NCBI GenBank assembly: GCA_029216955.1
Contig: JANAVB010015600.1
Span: forward strand, 26,642,188-26,706,187
Direction of reading: 5' to 3'
DNA: 64,000 nucleotides
Origin: Iris pallida
Lineage: Eukaryota; Streptophyta; Magnoliopsida; Asparagales; Iridaceae
Made by a program: the position numbers and the translations under genes. Positions 23,127 to 33,529 of the stretch are shown one piece after another. The notes beneath the pieces were generated by a model that worked only from the letters and a program-made list of their open reading frames with translations, was not told the origin of the DNA and searched no databases. How positions within the stretch are numbered: position 1 is the first letter of the stretch; every line of letters starts with the position of its first letter.

Positions 23127-24731
23127 CTAGGTTGCGATCGCACAAGGCATAGTAATAAGGTAATCCGAAACACAACATCTAAGAGAAGGAGCGCAGACAA
23201 ATTGAACAACACATTGAGAAACTTTACATTTGATTGACTCAATTACAATCGTGCCGCGCGGGATTATAACATGACTCGATTACAAAAGGAGTGCCAATGA
23301 GATAGCCGTTCCATACATACATCCCCCATTTACAACAAAAGTATTCCAGCCACCTGGATTGAAGGGAGGCTGAGACATCTTCTTGGAGTGTTGCAGAGAG
23401 TCTTCAAAAGTTGTGTAGCGAGGGTCTTCGACGCATGGTCAAAGCTTCAAAACACGAACGTCGCCTTGGCTAGTTGGCATATTCCTCCTGATTCACAGCA
23501 CATGAGAGCGAGGGCCAGTACGATCACATGTACTAGCGAGTGGCTAATTTAAAATCCAAGCTCTCATTTGTTCAAGCAGTTTTATAAAACATATTAGCTA
23601 TTTTATGATCTTTCTAACCATCATAATCGATTTGCATATTTACATGTTAAGAGACAAGCATATGAAATTGTATACATTGAGCAGTTATCATGTTCATCCC
23701 GTGTCACGTGCATTAGATTAAGCAGTGAAAGAGTGTGAAGGTCACTGACAATGTCAAGCCATCATGGAATATAGCTGGGTTAGACGAAGACTCTTTCGCG
23801 ATGGGTAGCGAGCCCTATGCGAAAGTTCTCAAATCACCCGCACCAGTCCTGCTGGCACTTGCTATACTCGTCCTTCCGGGTCGAATCGGTTCCTTGTCCT
23901 AGGCAACCGTTCGAGGAAACTATACCTTATGCACAAGTTGTCCAATCACCATTTTTGTTCTTTTTGAAACTTAGCCATTTATGCACTTAGCCTTATCATT
24001 ACGATATTCGTTAATCCATTCATTTATTTGGTTTGCACACAAAGCCGTACATTTGATTTAGCGTCTCATAGACACTAAATTTCTCTAGGCACCATATGCC
24101 GAAACTATTTTACAGATCATGAAATAATATTCTCTCTTTTCTAGAACCTTAAACTTTCTCTTTTTGGTATGAAACTTATATTTTCAGAGTAAATTACTCT
24201 AAATTGATACAGTTATCCCGAGTTCTTCATTTTGAAACCAGAGATCGAGGGGAATGAGGTCAGCCACTCACCTTAATCTTTATTTCAGGCGAGGGACTGG
24301 TTAGCCATGCTTAGACATCGCCTACGTAATCACCTGCAATCGCATAAGCAACTGATTAGAACACTGTGCTATCCAAGGAGTTCGATACGAATGCAAAGTT
24401 CGAAAATGCAAGCCCTGAAATACATCAAAAATATTCACGAAAACCAAAGCCAAAGTTAAAGCCAAAGCAAGTGTGGCATGAAAAGTAGAGCAACTGGAGG
24501 TCTCTCCCGACTCAGCCGTAGAGTCAATCCTCGAGGCACAACTTGCTGAATATGGAACTTAATTCCGAAGGAACTTTTCCATAACGAGAAAATAATCTTA
24601 ATTCAGTCGTTCTCGTTCGACCGATTCAATCGATCCCGATCTATCGGTTCCGACTGAATCGATAGCAACAATGTTCCTTTCTCGCACCTAGTGGACGAAA
24701 ATGGGACACGATGTAGGGACAGAGAACTACA
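23122..24731 (-). repeat. Main part of the older chromovirus 3' LTR
   Basis: Together with 12715-12777 this forms an LTR of about 1.67 kb on the minus strand. It starts TGTAGTTCTCTGTCCC at 24731 and is interrupted near its end by the LARD. The polypurine side (24732-24760, GGACGAAACTTTTTC) links it to the pol remnant that follows. No TSD can be checked because the 5' part of the element is missing. Confidence 0.7.
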
Positions 24732-24786
24732 CCATAATTAACTAAGAAAAAGTTTCGTCCTGGAAACTTAAGAGTAGAACCTACCT

Positions 24787-25330
24787 CTACGAGAACAATG
24801 AAAAAAATTTCTCCTTCATCTCCGATTCAAGCTCCCAAGTCGATTCCTCGACCAAACGACTATTCTAGCGCACGCGGATGAGTGGGATCGCTGGATTCTG
24901 AAGCAATTTATCCTTGCGCTCTAAGATTTGGACCGACACTTCAACGTACGATAAGCCGAACTTCAGCTCCAGCTGACCAAAATCTACCACGTGGCTTACT
25001 TCGTGAACTTACTTTTGCAACTGAGAGACGTGGAAGACATCGTGCACACCCGCTAACGTTGGCGACATGACAAATTGGTAGGCCACCGGAGCGACTCGCT
25101 TGAGTATTTTAAAGGGTCCAACAAATCTCGGGCTCAGCTTTTCCTTTGTACCAAACCGGGTAACTCCCCGAATGGACGTCACTATAAGAAATACGTGATC
25201 GCCTTCTAGTAACTCGAGGGGTCGACGATGGACATCCGTGTAACTTTTCTGCCGACTCTGTGCAGTCTTTAATCTTTTTTGAATAAGCCGAACTTTCTGC
25301 ACGATCTGTTCCACCAGCTTCGGGCCGAGA
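24787..25330 (-). pseudogene. Chromovirus integrase C-terminus and chromodomain remnant
   Basis: The minus strand reads LVEQIVQKVRLIQKRLKTAQ, then SYTDVHRRPLELLEGDHVFL, FGTKEKLSPRFVGPFKILKR and HDVFHVSQLQK. This is the C-terminal integrase segment of Tekay/Del-type chromoviruses. After a TAA at 25009-25011 the same frame continues into LERKDKLLQNPAIPLIRV, a TAG, then SRLVEESTWELESEMKEK and the terminal stop at 24787-24789, the shape of the chromodomain end. Two premature stops and truncation at 25330, where another LTR is inserted, make it a pseudogene. Confidence 0.8.
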
Positions 25331-26610
25331 TGTAAAACCAAAAAAAATGGATAATAATTTAATTTGAATTTTTTGCAAGAATTGTAGATTGTTATTAGCA
25401 TAATTTTAGATTTATATTAGATTATTAGTATTATAGTTGATTTTGTTGTTGTTATTATTATATTATTATTAGTATTATATTTGGTTGATTAATTAATTAC
25501 ATTTTTGGAATTTATTGGATTGCGTTTTGTGGACCTGGCCTAACCCATTTCTCCCTAAACCCAAACCCATTTGTAATAGAAAAAGAACAAAACTAAAACC
25601 TATTCAGCACAATACTTTCTTTCCCCGCACCAATTTCCTTCTGACCATACTCCCCACGTTCCCATCTCTCCCCCATTCCCTCATTATTCTTCTCTCCCCT
25701 TCACTTTAACTAACACCAACACTAAATCCATCTCTTCCTTACACTACAGCATCTTCTATCCCTCTCAAACCCAACACCAACCCCATCCGATCCTCGGCCA
25801 GCCGCATGCTTCCGCCGCCGACCGACCTCGGCAGCGCCCGTGGGCCTTGCGCTGACCACCCTGCGACCGCGGCGCCAGACCCCGCAGCCCCCCGTCGGTG
25901 CTTATCGACCCTCACGACCGACCCCTCTGACCCAGAGCCGACCTTGACCATGGCGACCCCCTTTTGGCGCCACCCCACGCGCCCGAGCCACCGGCCCCTC
26001 TCACCGATCCGCGGCCAGCCTCCACGCCTGACTTCTATACACTCCTTTCTGCAACCGCGACCGTCAGTGCCCTCCGTGACCAGTCGACCCCGCTGGTCCC
26101 GCGTCTCTCGCTAGCGTCGATCTCGGCCACCCCGTGACTACCCCTGTTTTTTGCACCTCTTTGCCGGATCCGACTGCCGTGCATCCCTCGGCCAGTCGTG
26201 CGCCCTTCGCGTGACTGCCCTTGCGTCGCTGCTGTTCGTCGCTGTCCGGACGCACTATCGAGGCTCCTCGAGTCGCTGATGACGCTCTACGGAGTCGATA
26301 TGAGTCCGAGGCCACCCTTCGGATTCCGTCATCAACTTTCGGTATAATTCTTAAACCGAGTAGTTCGTCCCTCCCCGTCGTAGGTGATGATGACGCGGTC
26401 TCGGTCCCTCTACGGGATTCGACTATTTTATTACGTTGCTCGTACGTGGATGCTTAGAACGATCCTTCGATCGTTGATTCGATTTTATGCGGAACGTTAT
26501 TCTGTACATTGGAACGGTTCCGTGAATTTTTGGCTTGTCTAGAGGCTGTAATGTTGTGCTCAGTTAGAACTTTCAAGTTCTATAGTTCTGTTACTATATT
26601 GTGTGATTTT

Positions 26611-26672
<62 letters not shown>

Positions 26673-27494
26673 TTTATGCATAATTTAAAGAAAGAAAATT
26701 ATTTTAATTATATATTGTGACCCTTTTAATCTAAATATATAGGTATATAAATAATTTAAAAGAGAAAGAATTACATTTTTATTATACTCTTAATATTATG
26801 ACATATTTAAAAATATATATGTATATTATTGCTATTTTCGGAAACTTGGTCGTTACAAATTATACCCTTATATAGATACATATTTTATATTTATTGGTTC
26901 ATTTATGTTTGGCGTAACTGAGACTTTATCGTATCCACCTTGGCGACGACCAAATGGTCGAATGAGCCGTTAGCGAAACGCAAACGCTATGTGGTATTCC
27001 CGTACGTTGAGGCATAAGCTATTAGCAACGTATGACTGTGTGACCAAGTCTGAGACTCTGGTTGACCCTGCCTTGCGACTCTAGTTTATTTTAGACATGT
27101 AGAACTTGTTACTTGGCATGTTATATTTTAGGCGCAGGGCACTCGTGCCTTCGGACAGGACCATTCCGGTATAGAAGATCGCCACATCGTAGTTTAGGAT
27201 TTTTATTTTATTCTTTTTTTATGTAAAATATGTTGTAAGGGCATAAGCCCATTTTTCTTTTTTCTTTCTCTAAGCCATGTATTACGTAGCTTAGGAGTAG
27301 CGTATCCCTTTCTGTATTTTATGTGTCTTATGCTGATAATATCGTATGCTAGTTTAGCTACAAATGAAATTGGAAACGTTATTTTCTAAAAATAAAATAA
27401 AGATTTTCTCGCATAAATTATAATGCATTAAAAATACAAGTTTTATATTTATATTAACAATCTCACGTTTTATCATTAAATGAAAAAAATAGAG

Positions 27495-27568
<74 letters not shown>

Positions 27569-28688
27569 TAAAACACAAAGATTATCGAATAAATCGAGAT
27601 GTCTACTCCTTCCAAAATAAATACAATTGGACTTCTTTTATACAAATTTACAAATAGCATAAAGCAGCATTAGAGCTAATTGATCGTTAGACTAATATGT
27701 TAATCAGTAAAATTGAATAGGACCAATATTAGAGATTGCAACTAGAACACCCTAGAAATGGTTGTATTGGAACTAAGACATACTCTTAATCAAATGTAGG
27801 ATTTAGGACCTAAGTCTGAGATCCTTTTTCCTGTCTCCACCTACAGTATCGAAAACCAATACACGTTTCATATTATTCATGTTCATGTTTTAATTGATAA
27901 TCAAATGCATTACATTATTAGGACTATATACTATATCGACACTGAGTCAGGGGATCCCTCTCGGACCCAAATTGATTGCTTGATTGACTCATTGACTCGG
28001 GAATTAGGGGAGGAATGTAGCGCATGTGACCAAAGCCCATGTTACTAATATTGACTCTCTCGCGCTAACCCCTATAGCACAGGGGGTTGAGTCGTACCGT
28101 ATGCTAGCATTAGGCCCAATGCTAGTATACATATTTAATCTACCAGCCGGTCACAGATTGCCACACGCTCAAATTACTATTGAATCATTGTAGATTGCAT
28201 CATTGTTGCTCTTAAAATTTTATTGCTTTACTGATTCTTTATTATTATTTAGAAAATATAATAATGCTTTAAAATTGCTCCTTGCAACATTTATTATTAT
28301 TAGAATACTAAATATGGATATATGTTCTTGCTCCTCTCCTGACTGGAGACCAACATTTTAGGTCATTGCGATGATTATGAGCTTACTATTAGTACCTACT
28401 ACGGACTCGAATTGAATTCTGAGGAGATAGCTGAACCCAACCAGGAGGCACCTGAGCCGACTACTAGTAGCCTAGTCAGCATTATATTTAAAGCTGTAAA
28501 CCTTAGTACAACTTAAGCTTGTTTCGGCATTATGTTTGAATTATGAAATAAAAGTTTTTAAATTTTTGTATTTTAGAATGTTGTGCTTGAGTTACTACTG
28601 ATTGATACTGCTTACGGCAGCCGTCTCACAACGGTACAGGCTGGGCATGATCCGACTGGACCCAGTATCTTAGAATCGGGTCATGACA
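25331..28688 (+). repeat. Gypsy LTR related to the LARD LTR (3.36 kb)
   Basis: Starts TGTAAAACCAAAAAAAATGG (compare TGTAACACCC with AAAAAAAATTATTATT in the LARD) and ends GGGTCATGACA. It interrupts the chromovirus pol frame. It contains a GC-rich segment (25790-26420) whose open frames are not convincing genes, TA microsatellites (26612-26668 and 27498-27565), the conserved micro-ORF (28370-28516), and a final block with GGCAGCCGTCTCACAACGG, GTACAGGCTGGGCATG and GGGTCATGACA. Confidence 0.7.
28370..28516 (+). CDS. Diverged copy of the LTR micro-ORF (hypothetical)
   Basis: The frame reads DDYELTISTYYGLELNS, then EEIAEPNQEAPEPTTSS and a TAA at 28514. STYYG and the acidic Pro/Gln-rich tail match the LARD micro-ORF. 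Ser is AGT here versus TCT there, and both Tyr codons are TAC versus TAT, so the peptide is better conserved than the DNA at these codons. There is no ATG close upstream, so it may be part of a longer or spliced frame. Confidence 0.35.
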   Translation, partial: DDYELTISTYYGLELNSEEIAEPNQEAPEPTTSSLVSIIFKAVNLSTT

Positions 28689-29177
28689 TATTTTTAGTGG
28701 TCGCCCAAGCAGGTTCGACAAACAACTTTAGGAAAACTGAGTAGAAACAATTAGAACACTTGGAACCCCGAAACATTATGACTCGTCACAACATAGGACT
28801 GTTTTATTCAAAATATTTATTTTTATGTGTGTAACTTATTTGGATTGGGTAGCTTATTTTCCTTCCTTCCATTCCAGAGAATGGTTGACGAAGGACTTAC
28901 TCGATCTTGATTAATTAGAAACTGTATCCAGATTAAGCCAATACTTATAAGTTGTGTTTGACATTATATTCTTAATAATAATATTATATAAAATTATAGA
29001 ATTAGTTGGAAGTTGAGGCTATAGTTACCATCTCAATTTTCTTAGAATCCATGCCTGCCATTATTATCAATCACTAAGCTTTAACCCATTCCTTCTACTT
29101 TCCTAAATCAGATTTTATTATCAGAATACCTTGATCAAATTATGATGTCTTCATTTTGACTTGTGAAATATAGCCTT
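28689..29177 (+). other. Truncated internal region after the 25.3-28.7 kb LTR
   Basis: Starts with TATTTTTAG then TGGTCGCCCAAGCAGG, like the LARD leader. No coding sequence; it stops where a minus-strand LTR end begins. Confidence 0.5.
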
Positions 29178-29565
29178 TATGTCACAACCCGCATCCGGAT
29201 ATTTGGACACGAATACGTGGGCCATGCCCAGCCTACGCTACAGTATCGGCGGTAGAACGCTGTTAAGTACCCAACAAAAATATCTAAACAGTTCTATGAT
29301 CCACTAAAATATCATGTACTCAAATCGCATACCGCTATGGAATATATGAAAGAAAGACAACAATGGAATATATAAAATGATCATACATATTATGAAATAT
29401 ATCGGAGACATATCCAATGAACAAGACATAAATCTAGAAAAGAATATGGCCTAGAGCTCTCAAGAGGTCAACTCACTATCCAAGAGAACGTCGAGATCTT
29501 TAATCATAAAGTCCAAAGTGTGGGGCATAACATTACCTAAAAAATAGTTATCCAGTCTGTCACTA
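29178..29565 (-). repeat. LTR 3'-end fragment, inverted
   Basis: The plus strand reads TGTCACAACCCGCATCCGG, then CCAGCCTACGCTACAGTATC, GGCGGTAGAACGCTGTTAAG. It is the reverse complement of the LARD LTR terminus (CTTAACAGCG/ACAGCGTTCTACCGCCG). The LTR 5' part is missing. Confidence 0.65.
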
Positions 29566-30936
29566 CCACATTTTTAGCCTAAGGGTATTTTGGTCATTTA
29601 TGATTTATTAGAATTTAATTGAATTTGTGATAATTAATAATGTGCTAATTATTGTGTTGAGCTTTGACCTAGATTTGCCCTAACCTAGATGTTAGTCAAT
29701 AGCCTAGAGATTGCATTAGAAGTTTCTAACTAGAAGACTAAGTTAGATAATGTCTAGATATTTAGCTAAGTTAGATTTTTAGCTTGAACCAATTTCTACT
29801 TGGGCCTTTAGCTAAAAGGCTTAGAATTTCTATTAGAGAGAAGCCCACAACTTGCATTGCATCTAAACCCTAACCCTAGATATAGTGGCCGGCCAAGCAT
29901 TGTTCCCCTATAAAGAGCAATATTTATTACATCTTGCCTCTTTTTCATAGCCTCTTTAAACCCCAACTTGTGTTCTTTCCTAAATCCACCCCCTTTCTTC
30001 AAATCACCTCCAAATTGAGCCTAGTATTTTGCATTACACTCCCCAACTGTACAAGAGATCGATAGAGGCTAGCTAGCAAGGATTAGAGGCTCTTGGACTA
30101 TAGCAAGGTGGTGAAGGATATCATTTCTAGGCTTTTGCATTGAGATTCTAACTCTCAATAGGTAATGGCTCTAAACTCATTTGTTCTTATGATTTCTCTT
30201 CATAGCTGCATGTATCTAGGCACCATACACCTGTAGACCAAGTTTGGTAGGATTTCGTGTCCATTTGATACGTGTATCGGAGGCGTATCGAAGTGTAGTA
30301 TAAGGTGTTTGATGAAATGCCTCAATGAATTGTTTGTTAATGTTTTTTAAAACTAATTTCACTTTTTTGTACCCTATCATGTGTGGATTTCATTCTTGGG
30401 ATACTGAGCATGTTTTCGTATCCTTTCGTGTCCAAATCGGATACGGGGATCTCTGTGCAGCACTGGGACATTACCCTGCTGCCCGACCCGCATATCTCTT
30501 TGCATAGGCCACGTAGGCACGTGCCACTTGGCATGGAGGTGGGGGCCATGATTTTCAGGCCCCTCCCCATGTTCGAGGTCGATTCGTGTCGTGTCGGACA
30601 CGCAATCGAGTCTGTATTGATTTCGAGCAGACTGTGCGCACACGCAGACCAGTTTCTGATACGGCCTTCGTCCTAGGACACGACACGTCCTGGATGTGTT
30701 GTAGGCTGTTGGACACGTACCTTGACACTAAACCTAACTATGGACACGAGCACTTGGCTTATGGTTGGACACGTGGAGAGCTAGGGAGCTCGACACCTCA
30801 GCACGAGACCCCTCTTTTCACTGTTCTGATACCCTTGCTGACACAAGGTTTTTTACACGAATTAGAGACGTCTTGGATACTGTATGACAACCCCCCCATA
30901 CTGACACTTGTATGGGCACTATTTTTCCCTTTTTCC

Positions 30937-31010
<74 letters not shown>

Positions 31011-31748
31011 TGTGTCTGTACATATACAACTATGTATATAACTGTTATGTTTATATATTTGTTTGAGGGTTTTCAGTTTTTGGGTGATGTCTAAGCTTCG
31101 GTTTTTGGTTCTAGTATATTTGATTGATTCAGTACGTTTGTTGATAGTTTATTAGTTTTGATTGATACTAGGTATATCTACATATATATCTAGTTTCCTA
31201 TATATATATAGTTAGTGTATATATAAATAGTTCTTACCTATATGTTGATATGTTTTCTGATTTGGGGTCTGTCCACAGCAGCCCCTTCACTGTCCCTTTC
31301 ACTCCACAACAGCTCCTTCACACTCACATTATACACACACACACACATTCTTAACTTCCCTTCCCCTCTTTCTTATGTGATTATGGATATTTCATGAATA
31401 TATGATATGAATGTTATAAGGTGTATAGATATATGTATATTTGTGTACCTTGCTATATAGGTATTATATATACTAAGTTTTATGTAGGCTTTCCTATATA
31501 GGCCTTGTCCTATATGATATCTTGGCTATGCATATATACATATGGTATACATATACATAGGAGCTTATTAGACTATCTTGACCTAGGAAGTGACTAGATA
31601 AACCTAAGATGACTAGTAGACTTGAGTTTGACTAAACCCTAGACTAGTTGACTAGTTTGACTAGAATTGACATAGTTTGACTAAATAGTTGACCAGAGTT
31701 GACCAAGAGTTGACTTTGATCTAGAATGACGTAGAATCATGTAGAATG
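29566..31748 (+). repeat. LTR 5'-part fragment related to the LARD LTR
   Basis: Shares with the LARD LTR the ATTTTTAGCC..AGGGGTATTTTGG start region, the GACACG/CGTGTC block (about 30585-30790), a TG microsatellite (30943-31010), and the GACTAGTTTGACTAGAATTGAC block. It ends in CTAGAATGACGTAGAATCATG, where copia sequence begins. It joins head-on with the inverted fragment at 29178-29565. Confidence 0.65.
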
Positions 31749-31870
31749 TACCAATCCCAATTATCTACACCTCATAATTCTATCTCCTATCCGATATGGG
31801 ACTAAATTACTAACTCCATTGTCATCCCTCATTTGAGAGCTCAACAGGAAACGAGATACAACCCAATAAT

Positions 31871-31928
31871 TGGTATCAGAGCGAGGTTTGTTCGTTCTGG
31901 TCTGATACCCAACAATTGGTATCAGAGC
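31871..31928 (+). other. Duplicated tRNAiMet primer-binding site
   Basis: TGGTATCAGAGC occurs at 31871-31882 and again at 31917-31928, each preceded by ACCCAAYAAT. The second is nearest to gag. Confidence 0.85.
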
Positions 31929-31947
31929 TTTGGAGGTTCTGGCAACC

Positions 31948-32527
31948 ATGTCTACGGAGGAGATGAATACTCGTATGATCACCCTCACAGGAGAAAACTA
32001 GATAATTTGGAAGCCAAGGATGGAGGATCTACTCTGGTGTAAGTACATGCATGGTTCGTTAGAGGGCAAGAACGCAAAGCCAACGAACAAAGATAATGAA
32101 GACTGGAAACGACTGGATCAAAAAGCTGTTAGATTCATCTGCCAATGGTTGGATGATTTGGTGTTTCACCACGTGTCCATGGAGAGTTCGGCAAAAGCAT
32201 TTTGGGAGAAGCTGCATTCGCTGTACGAAAGAAAGACAGTTGGCAACAAGGCATTTCTTATTTACCAACTCGAAGTACACGTAGGGTGCCCAAGTGGCAC
32301 AACATCTAAACGAGGTTCAGGGTATCATTAATCAGCTGTCTGCGATGAAGATGGTGATTAATGATGAGCTTCAGGCCTTACTGCTCTTGAGTTCTTTACC
32401 GGTAAGCTGGAAAACGTTGGTGGTGTCAGTGAGCAACTTCGTGCCTGATGGAGTTTTCACGATGGAGACAGTCAAAAGTAGTTTGTTAAATGATGAGGTA
32501 CGGCACAAGCAAGTAGAATCGTCGTAG
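31948..32527 (+). pseudogene. copia gag (UBN2-type), nonsense and frameshift
   Basis: The ATG at 31948 starts MSTEEMNTRMITLTGEN, then TAG at 31999-32001 where related gags have an aromatic residue, then IIWKPRMEDLLWCKYMHGSL. The frame continues with KAFWEKLHSLYERKTVGNKA and FLIYQLEVH. A frameshift near 32280-32293 moves it to HLNEVQGIINQLSAMKMVIN and ends at 32527. These are the hallmark blocks of plant copia gag, the RNA-packaging protein. The nonsense codon and frameshift leave it non-functional. Confidence 0.85.
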
Positions 32528-32610
32528 GAGTCCGCTCTGGTGACTTCCTACGAGAAGGGAAGACCCAAGTTACAGGCGAGGACAGGGGGTATTCTCGGGA
32601 TCTTGCGATT

Positions 32611-33096
32611 GTGGACTGCAAGGAGGGCTACTATAACTATAGCGAAAGAGGTCATATCAAGAGAAACTGCATGAAGCTCAAATCTGAGAAGGCCAAAGGC
32701 AAGGATGATCAAGAAGATCTCACAGCAATGGAAGATATCATCATCACAGCGACCGACACAAAGGAACCTTGTGGCATGTGTCATGATGGCGACTGGGTCA
32801 TGGATACGGGGGCATCGTATCATGCTACTCCATATAGGAGGATCTTTACGTCATATTACGGCGACAGGTTTGGACGTATGAAGATGGGCGACAAGGGGAT
32901 GGCTGCAGTTGTAGGCATCGGTGATGTGCACTTGACGATAGAGTTTGGTGAGAAACTCATCCTCAGGGGTGTGCGACATGTACCGAGTTTGCACTACAAC
33001 TTGGTTTCGATAGGAAGGCTGGCAGATAATGGCTGTCACAGTCTGTTTTGGAGCAAAGATTGGATGCTTGCGAAGGGTTTCCAACAGCTGGCTTGA
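32611..33096 (+). pseudogene. copia zinc knuckle and aspartic protease
   Basis: The frame begins with YYNYSERGHIKRNC, a CCHC knuckle in which the first two cysteines are now Tyr (TGT/TGC to TAT/TAC needs one G-to-A change each). Next is the protease core WVMDTGASYHAT with an intact Asp-Thr-Gly, and GVRHVPSLHYNLVSIGRLAD, its conserved later segment. The frame stops at 33094-33096 before any GAG-pre-integrase motif. It is frameshifted relative to gag. RNA binding is expected to be lost, while the protease active site is preserved. Confidence 0.85.
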
Positions 33097-33524
33097 GAAG
33101 ATTTGTGTTGTGATATGTACAGGCTCAAGCCAATAAGCTGTACAGGCAGGCCACAGACACCGGATGAAAGCTCGAGGGGTGTTTGACAGGAGGTGGATCG
33201 TCGTTTGACAGGAGGTGGATCGTCAAAAACTTGCTGAGGAGGGGCTTCTAGATGCTTTGAGGGTAACGGAGGATTCGGTTCGTCGAGACAAAGCGACGGA
33301 TGGTGATGAGTCAAAGATTGAGGGTCAGTCTATCGGTCCCATAATAGCTGGTTGGTCTCCAGGTAAGGGTTGCTCTACGAATCTATATTTGGGGACAGGT
33401 GGTTTGCCAAATCTTCATAAAGAGACATTACTTTCAGCAGTTCGAAGCCAGGGAGGAGATCAATCTTTACAGCAAACTTAATTTGAGAGGCAGGAGCATC
33501 ATCATTCACACAGTTCAAGGGAAG

Positions 33525-33529
33525 TTGTG
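33525..33529. other. Left TSD of the outer gypsy element (TTGTG)
   Basis: Exactly repeated at 57631-57635. Confidence 0.9.

Larger units (their letters stand above)
31749..33529 (+). mobile_element. Ty1/copia element, left part (gag-protease only)
   Basis: Contains a possible LTR end (31749-31870), two PBS copies, gag, zinc knuckle and protease. It is cut at 33529 by the 33530-57630 gypsy element and resumes at 57636. Neither part shows integrase, RT or RNase H, so the copy is either internally deleted or a gag-only (TR-GAG-like) element. Two adjacent 22-bp copies of GTTTGACAGGAGGTGGATCG lie near 33180-33224. Confidence 0.7.

Noticed and set aside
25739..26457. GC-rich Pro/Arg frames that look like a captured gene
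   Set aside because: They lie inside the 25331-28688 LTR, both strands are open, and composition alone explains them. No domain seen.
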